Shown here: piece by piece, positions 1-5,181 of the stretch
Layout: the number at the start of each line of letters is the position of its first letter
How positions within the stretch are numbered: position 1 is the stretch's first letter
Source: Syntrophorhabdaceae bacterium PtaU1.Bin034
GTDB lineage: Bacteria > Desulfobacterota_G > Syntrophorhabdia > Syntrophorhabdales > WCHB1-27
NCBI GenBank assembly: GCA_002067405.1
Contig: MVRP01000219.1
Span: forward strand, 1-6,594
Reading direction: 5' to 3'
DNA length: 6,594 nucleotides
The notes under the pieces: generated by a model
What the model was told of the DNA's origin: nothing
The model's input: only the letters and a program-made list of their open reading frames with translations
The model's database searches: none
Made by a program: the position numbers and the translations under genes

Positions 1-305
1 CCCCTTATCGTTATCGAATCGCCTGAGAGAGATACCTCGACGTCCTTTTCCGTCATGCCCGGAAGCTCCGCCTCGATCACGATCCTGCCGTCCTCATCCT
101 TGACGTCGACCTTAGGAGCAAAGGTGTCCGTTCTCCACTCAAAAGGGCTGAGCCCTCTTATGGAGGGCGGCCACATATCGAAGCCCCGGAAGAACTCATC
201 CATGAGCCTGTCCATGCTGTGCCGGAAAGCGAGGAAGGGATCCCGCCCAGCCTCTTGCCTGACCGGCACTTGTGACTCAACACGTTTCTTAACGTTACCT
301 GTCAT
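1..305 (-). CDS. Hsp20/alpha-crystallin small heat-shock protein, 3' part beyond window edge
   Basis: An ATP-independent holdase that should bind unfolding cytoplasmic proteins. The reading frame starts at an ATG (303-305) and stays open for 101 codons to the left edge, so the C-terminal half is missing from the window. Residues 23-40 hold the amphipathic N-terminal stretch typical of proteobacterial Hsp20 (PFLAFRHSMDRLMDEFF). The alpha-crystallin domain begins near residue 62 (FAPKVDVKDEDGRIVIEAEL) and continues through PGMTEKDVEVSLSGD, the usual strand 2-5 pattern. AAGGAGGT lies five bases before the ATG, with a second AAGGAGGT ten bases further up. It is the most distal of four hsp20 genes, 26 bases after the previous stop. 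It most resembles the gene immediately upstream. The A-x-x-x-x-G-V-L block and the C-terminal I-x-I/V motif cannot be checked here. Confidence 0.93.
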   Translation of the reverse strand, partial: MTGNVKKRVESQVPVRQEAGRDPFLAFRHSMDRLMDEFFRGFDMWPPSIRGLSPFEWRTDTFAPKVDVKDEDGRIVIEAELPGMTEKDVEVSLSGDSITIR

Positions 306-331
306 GGCGCACCTCCTTCAACCTCCTTTTC

Positions 332-829
332 TCACTCGGTTTTCACCGGGATCTTTTTGGTTTCCTTTATTGCCTCTTTGGTCTTCGGTAGTCTGACGGT
401 CAACACGCCCTTCTTGAATGAGGCCTCTCCACCTTCCGTATCGACCCCCTCGGGAAGGGCGATGGAACGGGTAAAGGAGCCGAAGGAACGCTCGCTCCGG
501 TAGTAGTCTTTTCCCTTCTCCTCCTTCTCTTCCTTCTTTTCGCCTTTAATCACGAGGGCGTCCTTGCTCAGAGACACTTCGATGTCTTTTTCGTCGATGC
601 CTGGGAGCTCCACCGACACCTCCACCACCGTCCCCTCGTCGACCACGTCGAGCTGGGGGACGAACACGCCGGTCCTCGCATCAAAGGGCCGTGTACCGAA
701 GCTGTGGAAGAACCTTTCCATCAGCCTGTCCATTTCACTTCGAAAGGATTGGAAGGGATTCAGCCATGTCCGCCTGTCGATGAAGCCCTTTCCCGTCTCG
801 TTCTTGATTGCTATGTTTTTGCCTGCCAT
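332..829 (-). CDS. Hsp20/alpha-crystallin small heat-shock protein (165 aa)
   Basis: Full-length small heat-shock protein. The N-terminal arm (about 1-56) contains PFQSFRSEMDRLMERFFHSF at 25-44. The alpha-crystallin domain runs from about 57 (FVPQLDVVDEG) to about 150, with PGIDEKDIEVSLSKD at 76-90 and the diagnostic ASFKKGVLTVRLPK at 136-149. The C-terminal tail carries the I-x-V oligomerisation motif (IPV, 160-162). A lysine/glutamate-rich insert (97-107) sits in the loop before YYRSERSFGSF. The ATG at 827-829 follows AAGGAGGT at normal distance. The gene lies 25 bases after the 135-residue paralogue and 26 before the next, so co-transcription is very likely. Its first eleven codons and leader are nearly duplicated at 5130-5176 beside the radical SAM gene. 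Family identity is secure; the specific client range is unknown. Confidence 0.96.
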   Translation of the reverse strand: MAGKNIAIKNETGKGFIDRRTWLNPFQSFRSEMDRLMERFFHSFGTRPFDARTGVFVPQLDVVDEGTVVEVSVELPGIDEKDIEVSLSKDALVIKGEKKEEKEEKGKDYYRSERSFGSFTRSIALPEGVDTEGGEASFKKGVLTVRLPKTKEAIKETKKIPVKTE

Positions 830-854
830 ATGGTCAACACCTCCTTGCTTATGC

Positions 855-1262
855 TTACACCTCGGCAGTGACCGCTATCTTTCTGCTCTTCGCGGCTGCC
901 ACCTTCGGCAATACGACTTTCAGCACCCCGTTTTTTACCGAGGCCTGAATGCGCTCCCTGTCGATCTCGTCCGAAAGGGTAAAGCTCCTCTCGTAATCCC
1001 CCGTACCATATTCGGTAAAGAGTGGCCGGTGGTTATCGAAAGACATATCCTCCACCCTGCCGTAGATACTCAATATGTTCTTCTCCAGACTGATATCGAC
1101 GGATTTGTCATCGACCCCCGGCATATCCGCCGTGACGACGATATTGTCAGGCCCCTCGATGATATCAACCTGGGGTGTATATACCCTGTTTGCCCTGGTG
1201 CGCTCCATGCGCTCGGGTACCTGGGCCTCTTTCTTCTGTACCTGCGTTCCTGTCTCTGCCAT
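855..1262 (-). CDS. Hsp20/alpha-crystallin small heat-shock protein, short form (135 aa)
   Basis: A compact small heat-shock protein with an N-terminal arm of only about 26 residues, rich in charged residues and glutamine and lacking the aromatic amphipathic helix of its neighbours. The alpha-crystallin domain starts at RVYTPQVDIIEGPDN (26-40), continues through ADMPGVDDKSVDISLEKN (45-62) and YERSFTLSDEID (90-101), and ends with ASVKNGVLKVVLPK (107-120). The tail has the I-x-V motif as IAV (129-131). The short polar arm suggests smaller or hetero-oligomers with the neighbouring Hsp20s; that is inference. AAGGAGGG sits about six bases before the ATG. The gene follows the first hsp20 of the operon by only 11 bases, consistent with translational coupling and joint expression. 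Confidence 0.96.
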   Translation of the reverse strand: MAETGTQVQKKEAQVPERMERTRANRVYTPQVDIIEGPDNIVVTADMPGVDDKSVDISLEKNILSIYGRVEDMSFDNHRPLFTEYGTGDYERSFTLSDEIDRERIQASVKNGVLKVVLPKVAAAKSRKIAVTAEV

Positions 1263-1273
1263 GGTATCCCTCC

Positions 1274-1711
1274 TTACTCAGACTTGATTTGGATGGTCTT
1301 CGGTTTGTCCGTGGCCGCTTTCGGCAGCGTCACTTTGAGGACGCCTTTCTTGAAGGTTGCCTCCACGTGGTCGGCGTCGAGGTTAAAGGGCAACTCGATG
1401 GCCTTGCTGAACTGACCCTGCCACCTCTCCTGGCGGTGATAGGTACTCCCGTCTTTTAGCTCGTCGGGCGCACGCCGTCCCCTCAGTGTGACCGTCTTTC
1501 CCGCGACCGATATCTCCAGGGATGAGGGATCCATACCCGGTGTTTCCGTGGTGAGGATCGCCTCGTCCGCGTTCGCCCAGATATTCACCAGGGGGAATTC
1601 AGCCGCCTGCTGTCTTGGCGCGGTGAAGAGACCTCTCGGGCTCCAAGGCCAATCGAGGTCGCTCCATGGATCGAGCCTTCCGCCAAATCTGTCGAACTCT
1701 GTCCACAACAT
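1274..1711 (-). CDS. Hsp20/alpha-crystallin small heat-shock protein, first gene of the operon (145 aa)
   Basis: First gene of the four-gene hsp20 operon. The frame is open upstream to 2140, but the ATG at 1709-1711 is chosen because AAGGAGGT precedes it by four bases and Hsp20 homology begins there; the upstream frame is the regulatory spacer. The N-terminal arm is tryptophan- and aspartate-rich (LDPWSDLDWPWSPRG, 13-27). The alpha-crystallin domain runs from about 40 (PLVNIWANADEAILTTETPG) through MDPSSLEISVAGKTVTLRG (60-78) and YHRQERWQGQFSKAIELP (91-108) to ATFKKGVLKVTLPK (118-131). The I-x-I tail motif is IQI at 140-142. A promoter and a CIRCE-like operator lie just upstream. It differs strongly from the distal pair, so the operon is not a simple recent tandem duplication. 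Confidence 0.96.
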   Translation of the reverse strand: MLWTEFDRFGGRLDPWSDLDWPWSPRGLFTAPRQQAAEFPLVNIWANADEAILTTETPGMDPSSLEISVAGKTVTLRGRRAPDELKDGSTYHRQERWQGQFSKAIELPFNLDADHVEATFKKGVLKVTLPKAATDKPKTIQIKSE

Positions 1712-1746
1712 ACGTACCTCCTTGATTCTTGTTTTCGGGGCTTGTC

Positions 1747-1773
1747 TTAGCAATAGCCCACATCGATTGCTAA
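1747..1773 (-). promoter_or_regulatory. CIRCE-like operator (predicted HrcA binding site)
   Basis: A 27-base interrupted palindrome: left arm TTAGCAATA (1747-1755), 9-base spacer, right arm GATTGCTAA (1765-1773). The CIRCE consensus is TTAGCACTC, 9 bases, GAGTGCTAA. The left arm matches 7 of 9 and the right arm 8 of 9, and the spacer length is exact. Eight bases of each arm (TTAGCAAT/ATTGCTAA) are perfectly complementary. It begins three bases past the predicted -10, the classic CIRCE position, and ends 35 bases before the hsp20 start codon. The family knowledge is that HrcA bound here blocks transcription until heat stress inactivates it. The hrcA gene is not in the window. Confidence 0.75.
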
Positions 1774-1776
1774 AAA

Positions 1777-1805
1777 AATATAACCGCAGCGCTTTCATCG
1801 CGCAA
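1777..1805 (-). promoter_or_regulatory. Predicted sigma70-type promoter of the hsp20 operon
   Basis: On the minus strand TTGCGC (1800-1805) is followed after exactly 17 bases by TATATT (1777-1782), then a run of T. Transcription would begin near 1770, inside the CIRCE-like repeat, leaving a leader of about 60 bases before the first hsp20 ATG. The -10 is a close match; the -35 keeps TTG but is otherwise weak. Position, spacing and the adjoining operator support it. Confidence 0.6.
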
Positions 1806-1972
1806 GAGTGGGGATACAAGAAGATGTTCACGGGAATTACGGTCGCAAATGTGATTCTTTCCGCTTGGTTTTCGAGCAAAGCCTGTTCGTGACATGTGGA
1901 GGATCGTGAACCCTTGGGCAGAGCTGACAAGGCAAGCTTAATCCTCCCCGTGTTCTGCTGCATGACCGCCCC

Positions 1973-2002
1973 TTGAGCAGTTGAATGGACGAGTGCTATT
2001 AT
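1973..2002 (+). promoter_or_regulatory. Putative promoter of the J-protein gene with a degenerate CIRCE-like repeat
   Basis: TTGAGC (1973-1978), 18 bases, TATTAT (1997-2002) forms a plausible sigma70-type promoter about 33 bases before the start codon. Overlapping it, TGAGCAGTT (1974-1982) and GAGTGCTAT (1991-1999) resemble CIRCE arms (6 of 9 and 8 of 9), but the spacer is 8 rather than 9 bases. The sequence CCGCCCCTTGAG also recalls a sigma32 -35 element, without a good matching -10. The promoter is moderately likely; the operator reading is speculative. Confidence 0.4.
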
Positions 2003-2035
2003 TCTAGTGTTCAGACTTGGAGAAGGAGGAGAACC

Positions 2036-2734
2036 ATGGCAAAGAGCTATTTCGCCGTCCTCGGCGTCACATCCAGCGCCTCTCCCGATGAGATCAGGTC
2101 GGCCTACCGCCGCCTGGCGAAGGAATTCCATCCGGATCATTTCGAAGGGGGAAGCGAACGCTTCCTGCAGATCCAGGAAGCGTATTCCGTTCTCGCAGAT
2201 AAAGACAAAAGAAAGAAGTATGAAGAATCCTTGTTTAAGCCCCTGGAGAAACGGCCGGACGTGCGCAGGTCTCGCACAGTTCCCGAACCCCTCACTCCAG
2301 AGAAGCGGCCGGTCGGTAGGGATGAAACCTCGCTATGCGGGTCGTTCACGACCTTCGCCCCATCGCTCGGCAGGTTCATCGATGATTGGCCGAACACTGT
2401 TTTTCGGTTTGGCCGGCCGGACGCCAGCCGGTTAAGGAACCTTACCCTCGAAGTTCCTCTCTCCACAGAGCAGACGTCTCGTGGGGGCAGGACCAGAATA
2501 ACCATACCCGTCCACCGCGTCTGCCCCGTTTGTGACGGGTACCGGGGTTTCGGCTTCTTTGCATGCAGACGATGCGCAGGCGACGGGTCGATTTCCGGAG
2601 AGGTGGCCCTTTCAGTGGCATATCCGGCCAGGATCACACGGGATCATGCCGTGGTGATCCCGCTCGGAGGGTTCGGTCTGGGGAACGCGCAGTTGACCGT
2701 GTTGTTCCGGTTGATGGATGATTCATGCTTTTGA
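2036..2734 (+). CDS. J-domain protein with reduced two-motif zinc finger (compact DnaJ-like co-chaperone, 232 aa)
   Basis: Predicted Hsp70 co-chaperone that stimulates DnaK ATP hydrolysis and delivers clients. The J domain spans residues 4-65: YFAVLGVTSSASPDEIRSAY, the essential HPD at 32-34, and AYSVLADKDKRKKYEE (49-64). No Gly/Phe-rich region follows; instead there is a charged linker (about 66-134). From about 136 the sequence follows the first C-terminal beta domain of DnaJ (LTLEVPLSTEQTSRGGRTRI), interrupted by only two zinc motifs, CPVCDG (163-168) and CRRCAGDG (177-184), then VALSVAYPARI and VVIPLGGFG. DnaJ itself has four CxxCxGxG motifs, two beta domains and about 375 residues, so this is a miniature. 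The ATG at 2036 is preferred over the in-frame ATG at 1985 because AAGGAGG lies six bases upstream of it and the J domain starts at once. Divergence from the hsp20 operon suggests shared heat control. It could equally be called CbpA-like; it is not canonical dnaJ. Confidence 0.9.
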   Translation: MAKSYFAVLGVTSSASPDEIRSAYRRLAKEFHPDHFEGGSERFLQIQEAYSVLADKDKRKKYEESLFKPLEKRPDVRRSRTVPEPLTPEKRPVGRDETSLCGSFTTFAPSLGRFIDDWPNTVFRFGRPDASRLRNLTLEVPLSTEQTSRGGRTRITIPVHRVCPVCDGYRGFGFFACRRCAGDGSISGEVALSVAYPARITRDHAVVIPLGGFGLGNAQLTVLFRLMDDSCF

Positions 2735-3040
2735 GATAAGAGCCGATCCGAAGTGGATTCCCGTTCATAGCGCCTGTATACATCTGACGTCGATTCATGG
2801 CTGTGGATAGAAGACATCTCGTGATCTTCTTGCAGATAGGCCGAGTCAGAGATCTGCAATGGCATTCTATTCATCCACCCTTGCTCATTGCACACTCAGC
2901 CGCCACCTTCCGCACGACGCGGCTCATGGGGATCAGGAACAACGGTAAGCGCCGTCTCTGCTGAGAAACGGGACGGTTGCTTACATACCGATGTATCCGC
3001 GAAGAGCGCGGCTCATCACCCTTAATGAAACCATTTCATG
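2735..3040. other. Gene-poor spacer between converging J-protein and MBL hydrolase genes
   Basis: 306 bases with no gene I can support. Open minus-strand frames exist (one at 2644-2895 overlapping the J-protein gene, another of about 50 codons ending near 2877), but neither has a ribosome site or recognisable domain. Two small hairpins lie on the 3' side of the MBL gene: ATGAAA/TTTCAT with a 3-base loop (3025-3039) and CCGCG/CGCGG with a 5-base loop (2997-3011). Neither is followed by a T-run on either strand. CGCGGCTCAT occurs twice (2918-2927 and 3007-3016). Confidence 0.55.
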
Positions 3041-3679
3041 CTAGGAACGGACGGGGACATACGGGTTAGTCGCCTTTTCCGTACCTATGGTGCTTTTTGG
3101 CGCATTACCGTAATCATGGCCTGGCAGCACCAGGGTAGCGTCGGGCAGGGTATACAATTTGTTGCGAATGGAGGAGCAAATCACCTCCCAGGAGCCACCT
3201 CCCCCGTCAGTTCTGCCGACAGCGCCGACGAACAGTGTGTCGCCCGTGAAGACGACTCCCTTATGGTACAGGCAGATACCCCCGGGAGAGTGGCCGGGGG
3301 TATGAATGACCGATAGGCTTACTTCTCCCACGGTCAGAACCTCTCCGTCCTTGACGGTCTTCCCCGCGGGAGGCGACGGCTCGGCCCCAACCATTGTCAG
3401 CATTTGCGGGGATTGGTGGGTGAGCGCGTACGCTTCCAGTTCATGGATAACGATGGTTGCACCGGTCAACTCCTGCATACGCTTGTTCCCCATGATATGG
3501 TCTACATGGGAATGGGTATTGACAATGTACTTTATCGTGAAGCCCCTCTTAGCAGCCTCCTGGAGAATGCGGTGCTCGTCACCCGCGGGGTCAATAACGA
3601 GCGCTGCTTTCATCTTCTCGCAGCCGACGAGATAGGCAAAGACCCCCATCTGTCCCACTTGCATCTGTTTTACCTTCAT
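3041..3679 (-). CDS. Metallo-beta-lactamase-fold hydrolase, glyoxalase-II-like (212 aa)
   Basis: A cytoplasmic metal-dependent hydrolase of the GloB-like group, with no signal peptide. The metal-binding motif is THSHVDH (55-61: H56, H58, D60, H61), with the further ligands expected at H130 (HTPGHSPGG), D147 (FTGDTLFVGAVGRTD) and H188 (LPGHDYG), so both metal sites look complete. At 212 residues it lacks the C-terminal helical substrate domain of true hydroxyacylglutathione hydrolase (about 250 residues), so glutathione-thioester hydrolysis is possible but unproven. Other thioesters, lactones or persulfide chemistry remain open; persulfide dioxygenases share the fold. The start at 3679 has GGAG eight to nine bases upstream. 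The gene is read divergently from the protease gene. No operon partner is evident, and its link to the chaperone genes may be only positional. Confidence 0.9.
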   Translation of the reverse strand: MKVKQMQVGQMGVFAYLVGCEKMKAALVIDPAGDEHRILQEAAKRGFTIKYIVNTHSHVDHIMGNKRMQELTGATIVIHELEAYALTHQSPQMLTMVGAEPSPPAGKTVKDGEVLTVGEVSLSVIHTPGHSPGGICLYHKGVVFTGDTLFVGAVGRTDGGGGSWEVICSSIRNKLYTLPDATLVLPGHDYGNAPKSTIGTEKATNPYVPVRS

Positions 3680-3707
3680 GGGTACTCCATCTCAATCAGA
3701 ATCATTA

Positions 3708-3737
3708 AAAATACTATTGTTCAATGGGGCTACGCAA
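3708..3737 (-). promoter_or_regulatory. Possible promoter of the MBL hydrolase gene
   Basis: On the minus strand TTGCGT (3732-3737) is followed after 18 bases by TATTTT (3708-3713), about 30 bases before the start codon. The lower part of the spacer (about 3701-3720) is the AT-rich patch of an otherwise GC-rich divergent region (3680-3912). The -35 resembles that of the hsp20 promoter, but no CIRCE-like arms are present. For the protease gene on the other strand I find no convincing promoter in this 233-base spacer. Confidence 0.3.
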
Positions 3738-3912
3738 GCACGGACCCGATCAGAGCCGCTGGATAAGGGAAACTGGACTTCTTCGCTTATTGCGGCTTTT
3801 GCCACGCCGCATTGACCCGGCACATTTGGGGCAAGAACCGTACGGGCCGCCCGGAACGCCGCACCCTGGAGCGCTTGCATTTTCTTCCTGGTTTTAGTAA
3901 TGAATAGGAAGC

Positions 3913-5037
3913 ATGTCGACCCAACGCCGTTCTCTCATTCGTTTTGTCTGCTTTACGATTGGGGCCGCCCTGTTGCTGCTTGTCGGGCGACACTCCTTTT
4001 TGATACACGGTTGGCTGACCAGTAATGCGGATGCTTCACCTCGGGCGGTTTTAGCTCGTGGCGATCTGGCGGCCGACGAACAATCGACCATCGAACTGTT
4101 TGAGCGAGCCCGCAACTCAGTCGTATTTATTTCTACGAAAGCCCTGGTGCGGGACATTTGGACAAGAAATGTGTTTTCGGTACCCCGCGGTACGGGCTCG
4201 GGCTTTATCTGGGACGACGCCGGACACGTCGTAACAAACTATCACGTTATTGAGGACGCGAGCGAAGCGCTGGTAAAGTTGAGCGACGGCCGTGACTATA
4301 AAGCTGCCCTGGTAGGGGCAAGTCCCGCCCACGATCTCGCAGTACTGAAGATCGGTGTAGATTTCAAGCGTCCCCCGCCTATTCCCTTGGGCACTAGTCA
4401 CGATCTGAAGGTAGGCCAGAAAGTATTTGCCATAGGCAATCCATTCGGTCTGGACTGGAGCCTCACCACGGGCATCGTTTCTGCGCTCGATCGCTCTCTC
4501 GAAGGCAACGATGCGGTTATCGAGCACCTCATCCAAACCGATGCAGCGATTAACCCAGGCAATTCCGGCGGGCCGCTTCTCGATTCAGCGGGTAGGCTGA
4601 TTGGTGTCAGCACGGCTATTTACAGCCCGAGCGGTGCATATGCGGGCGTGGGCTTCGCGGTTCCCGCCGACACTGTCAACCGGGTAGTGCCACAACTTAT
4701 CGGCCGGGGAAGATACATCCGGCCCGGATTGGGCGTTGAAGTAGATGAAGGACTTAACGAGCGGCTAAAGACCATATTAAAGGTGGCCGGGATCGTTGTC
4801 CTCCGGGTGCCGGCAAAATCAGCGGCAGAACGGGCAGGGCTGAAGGGGGCGATAATCACCCGTGACGGAATTGTCCCGGGAGACATCATTACTGCGCTCA
4901 ACGGAAAGCCCGTAGATACGGTGGCGAAGCTACTGGCCCGCCTGGATGATTATGCTGTCGGAGATATCGTGAAGCTCTCTGTGTTACGCAAGGGACGAAC
5001 AGAGGAGATAGCTGTGACTTTGCAGCCCGGCTCATAG
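3913..5037 (+). CDS. Membrane-anchored HtrA/DegP-family serine protease with one PDZ domain (374 aa)
   Basis: Envelope quality-control protease expected to cut misfolded periplasmic proteins. Residues 9-25 form one hydrophobic segment after a basic N-terminus (signal anchor or uncleaved signal peptide; no lipobox or clear cleavage site). The trypsin-like domain (about 58-262) has a complete triad: H111 (VTNYHVIE), D141 (HDLAVLK) and S218 (GNSGGPLL). The loop before the histidine is short, as in DegS/DegQ rather than the long-loop DegP. One PDZ domain occupies about 265-372 (YIRPGLGVEV, VPGDIITALNGKPVD); DegP has two. The ribosome site before ATG 3913 is weak (AGGA). From memory the sequence closely resembles the DegP of the transmissible heat-resistance locus of Gammaproteobacteria and Betaproteobacteria; this needs alignment. 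The gene converges on, and its stop codon overlaps, a truncated hsp20 frame. Activation by sigmaE-like control cannot be seen. Confidence 0.94.
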   Translation: MSTQRRSLIRFVCFTIGAALLLLVGRHSFLIHGWLTSNADASPRAVLARGDLAADEQSTIELFERARNSVVFISTKALVRDIWTRNVFSVPRGTGSGFIWDDAGHVVTNYHVIEDASEALVKLSDGRDYKAALVGASPAHDLAVLKIGVDFKRPPPIPLGTSHDLKVGQKVFAIGNPFGLDWSLTTGIVSALDRSLEGNDAVIEHLIQTDAAINPGNSGGPLLDSAGRLIGVSTAIYSPSGAYAGVGFAVPADTVNRVVPQLIGRGRYIRPGLGVEVDEGLNERLKTILKVAGIVVLRVPAKSAAERAGLKGAIITRDGIVPGDIITALNGKPVDTVAKLLARLDDYAVGDIVKLSVLRKGRTEEIAVTLQPGS

Positions 5038-5163
5038 ATGCATGTCATGAATTTGGCTTGTTTTCTCCATCCGACAGTATACCTTCGCCTCCTTCTGAGG
5101 TAGCATCCGGCGAACAGCGAGACCCTCTCTCTCGCTCTTGATCGTTATGTTCTTGTCTGCCAT
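5032..5163 (-). pseudogene. Remnant of a fifth hsp20 gene (5' end only)
   Basis: A 43-codon frame starting at ATG 5161-5163 begins MADKNITIKSE, matching MAGKNIAIKNE of the second hsp20 (332-829). At DNA level 5130-5176 aligns with 796-842 without gaps, 41 of 47 bases identical, including the leader (AGGTGTTGA before CATATG). All six differences are transitions. Homology then fades: the rest, ending TSQIHDMHL, shows no alpha-crystallin domain, and the frame stops inside the last codons of the convergent protease gene. The ribosome site has decayed from AAGGAGGTG to AAAAGGTG. It follows the radical SAM stop by 18 bases. Best read as a gene whose body was deleted or replaced. An alternative is a real short peptide with a copied leader. 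Confidence 0.6.
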
Positions 5164-5181
5164 ATGATCAACACCTTTTCA

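Larger units (their letters stand above)
1712..2035. other. Divergent regulatory spacer between hsp20 operon and J-protein gene
   Basis: 324 bases without a credible gene. The minus-strand frame through it merely extends the first hsp20 gene and shows no protein-like pattern. The half nearest hsp20 holds a promoter and a CIRCE-like inverted repeat; the half nearest the J-protein gene holds a second promoter-like pair and a degenerate CIRCE-like repeat. The middle (about 1806-1970) shows no repeat or RNA structure I can support. Confidence 0.8.

Noticed and set aside
564..1415. Long plus-strand open frame of 283 codons across the hsp20 operon
   Set aside because: It lies antisense to three clear hsp20 genes and has low-complexity Ser/Thr-rich shadow character and no domain.
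1712..2140. N-terminal extension of the first hsp20 gene to an ATG at 2140
   Set aside because: It would cross the promoter, the CIRCE-like site and the J-protein start; a strong ribosome site precedes the internal ATG where homology begins.
2644..2895. Minus-strand open frame of 83 codons (contains ESTSD twice)
   Set aside because: It overlaps the 3' end of the J-protein gene, has no ribosome site and matches no family I know.
2997..3039. Two short hairpins downstream of the MBL gene as a terminator
   Set aside because: Stems of 5-6 base pairs with no following T-run on the minus strand; not convincing as an intrinsic terminator.
3791..3811. Inverted repeat TGCGGC/GCCGCA upstream of the protease gene
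   Set aside because: Only 6 base pairs around a 9-base loop in GC-rich DNA; no match to a known operator or terminator.
3692..3880. Minus-strand 62-codon frame and opposing plus-strand frame with a CGFCH motif in the divergent spacer
   Set aside because: No start with a ribosome site and no recognisable domain; the GC-rich spacer opens several frames by chance. A degraded gene cannot be excluded.
4117..4536. Minus-strand frame of 139 codons inside the protease gene
   Set aside because: Antisense shadow of a gene with a complete catalytic triad; no ribosome site or domain.
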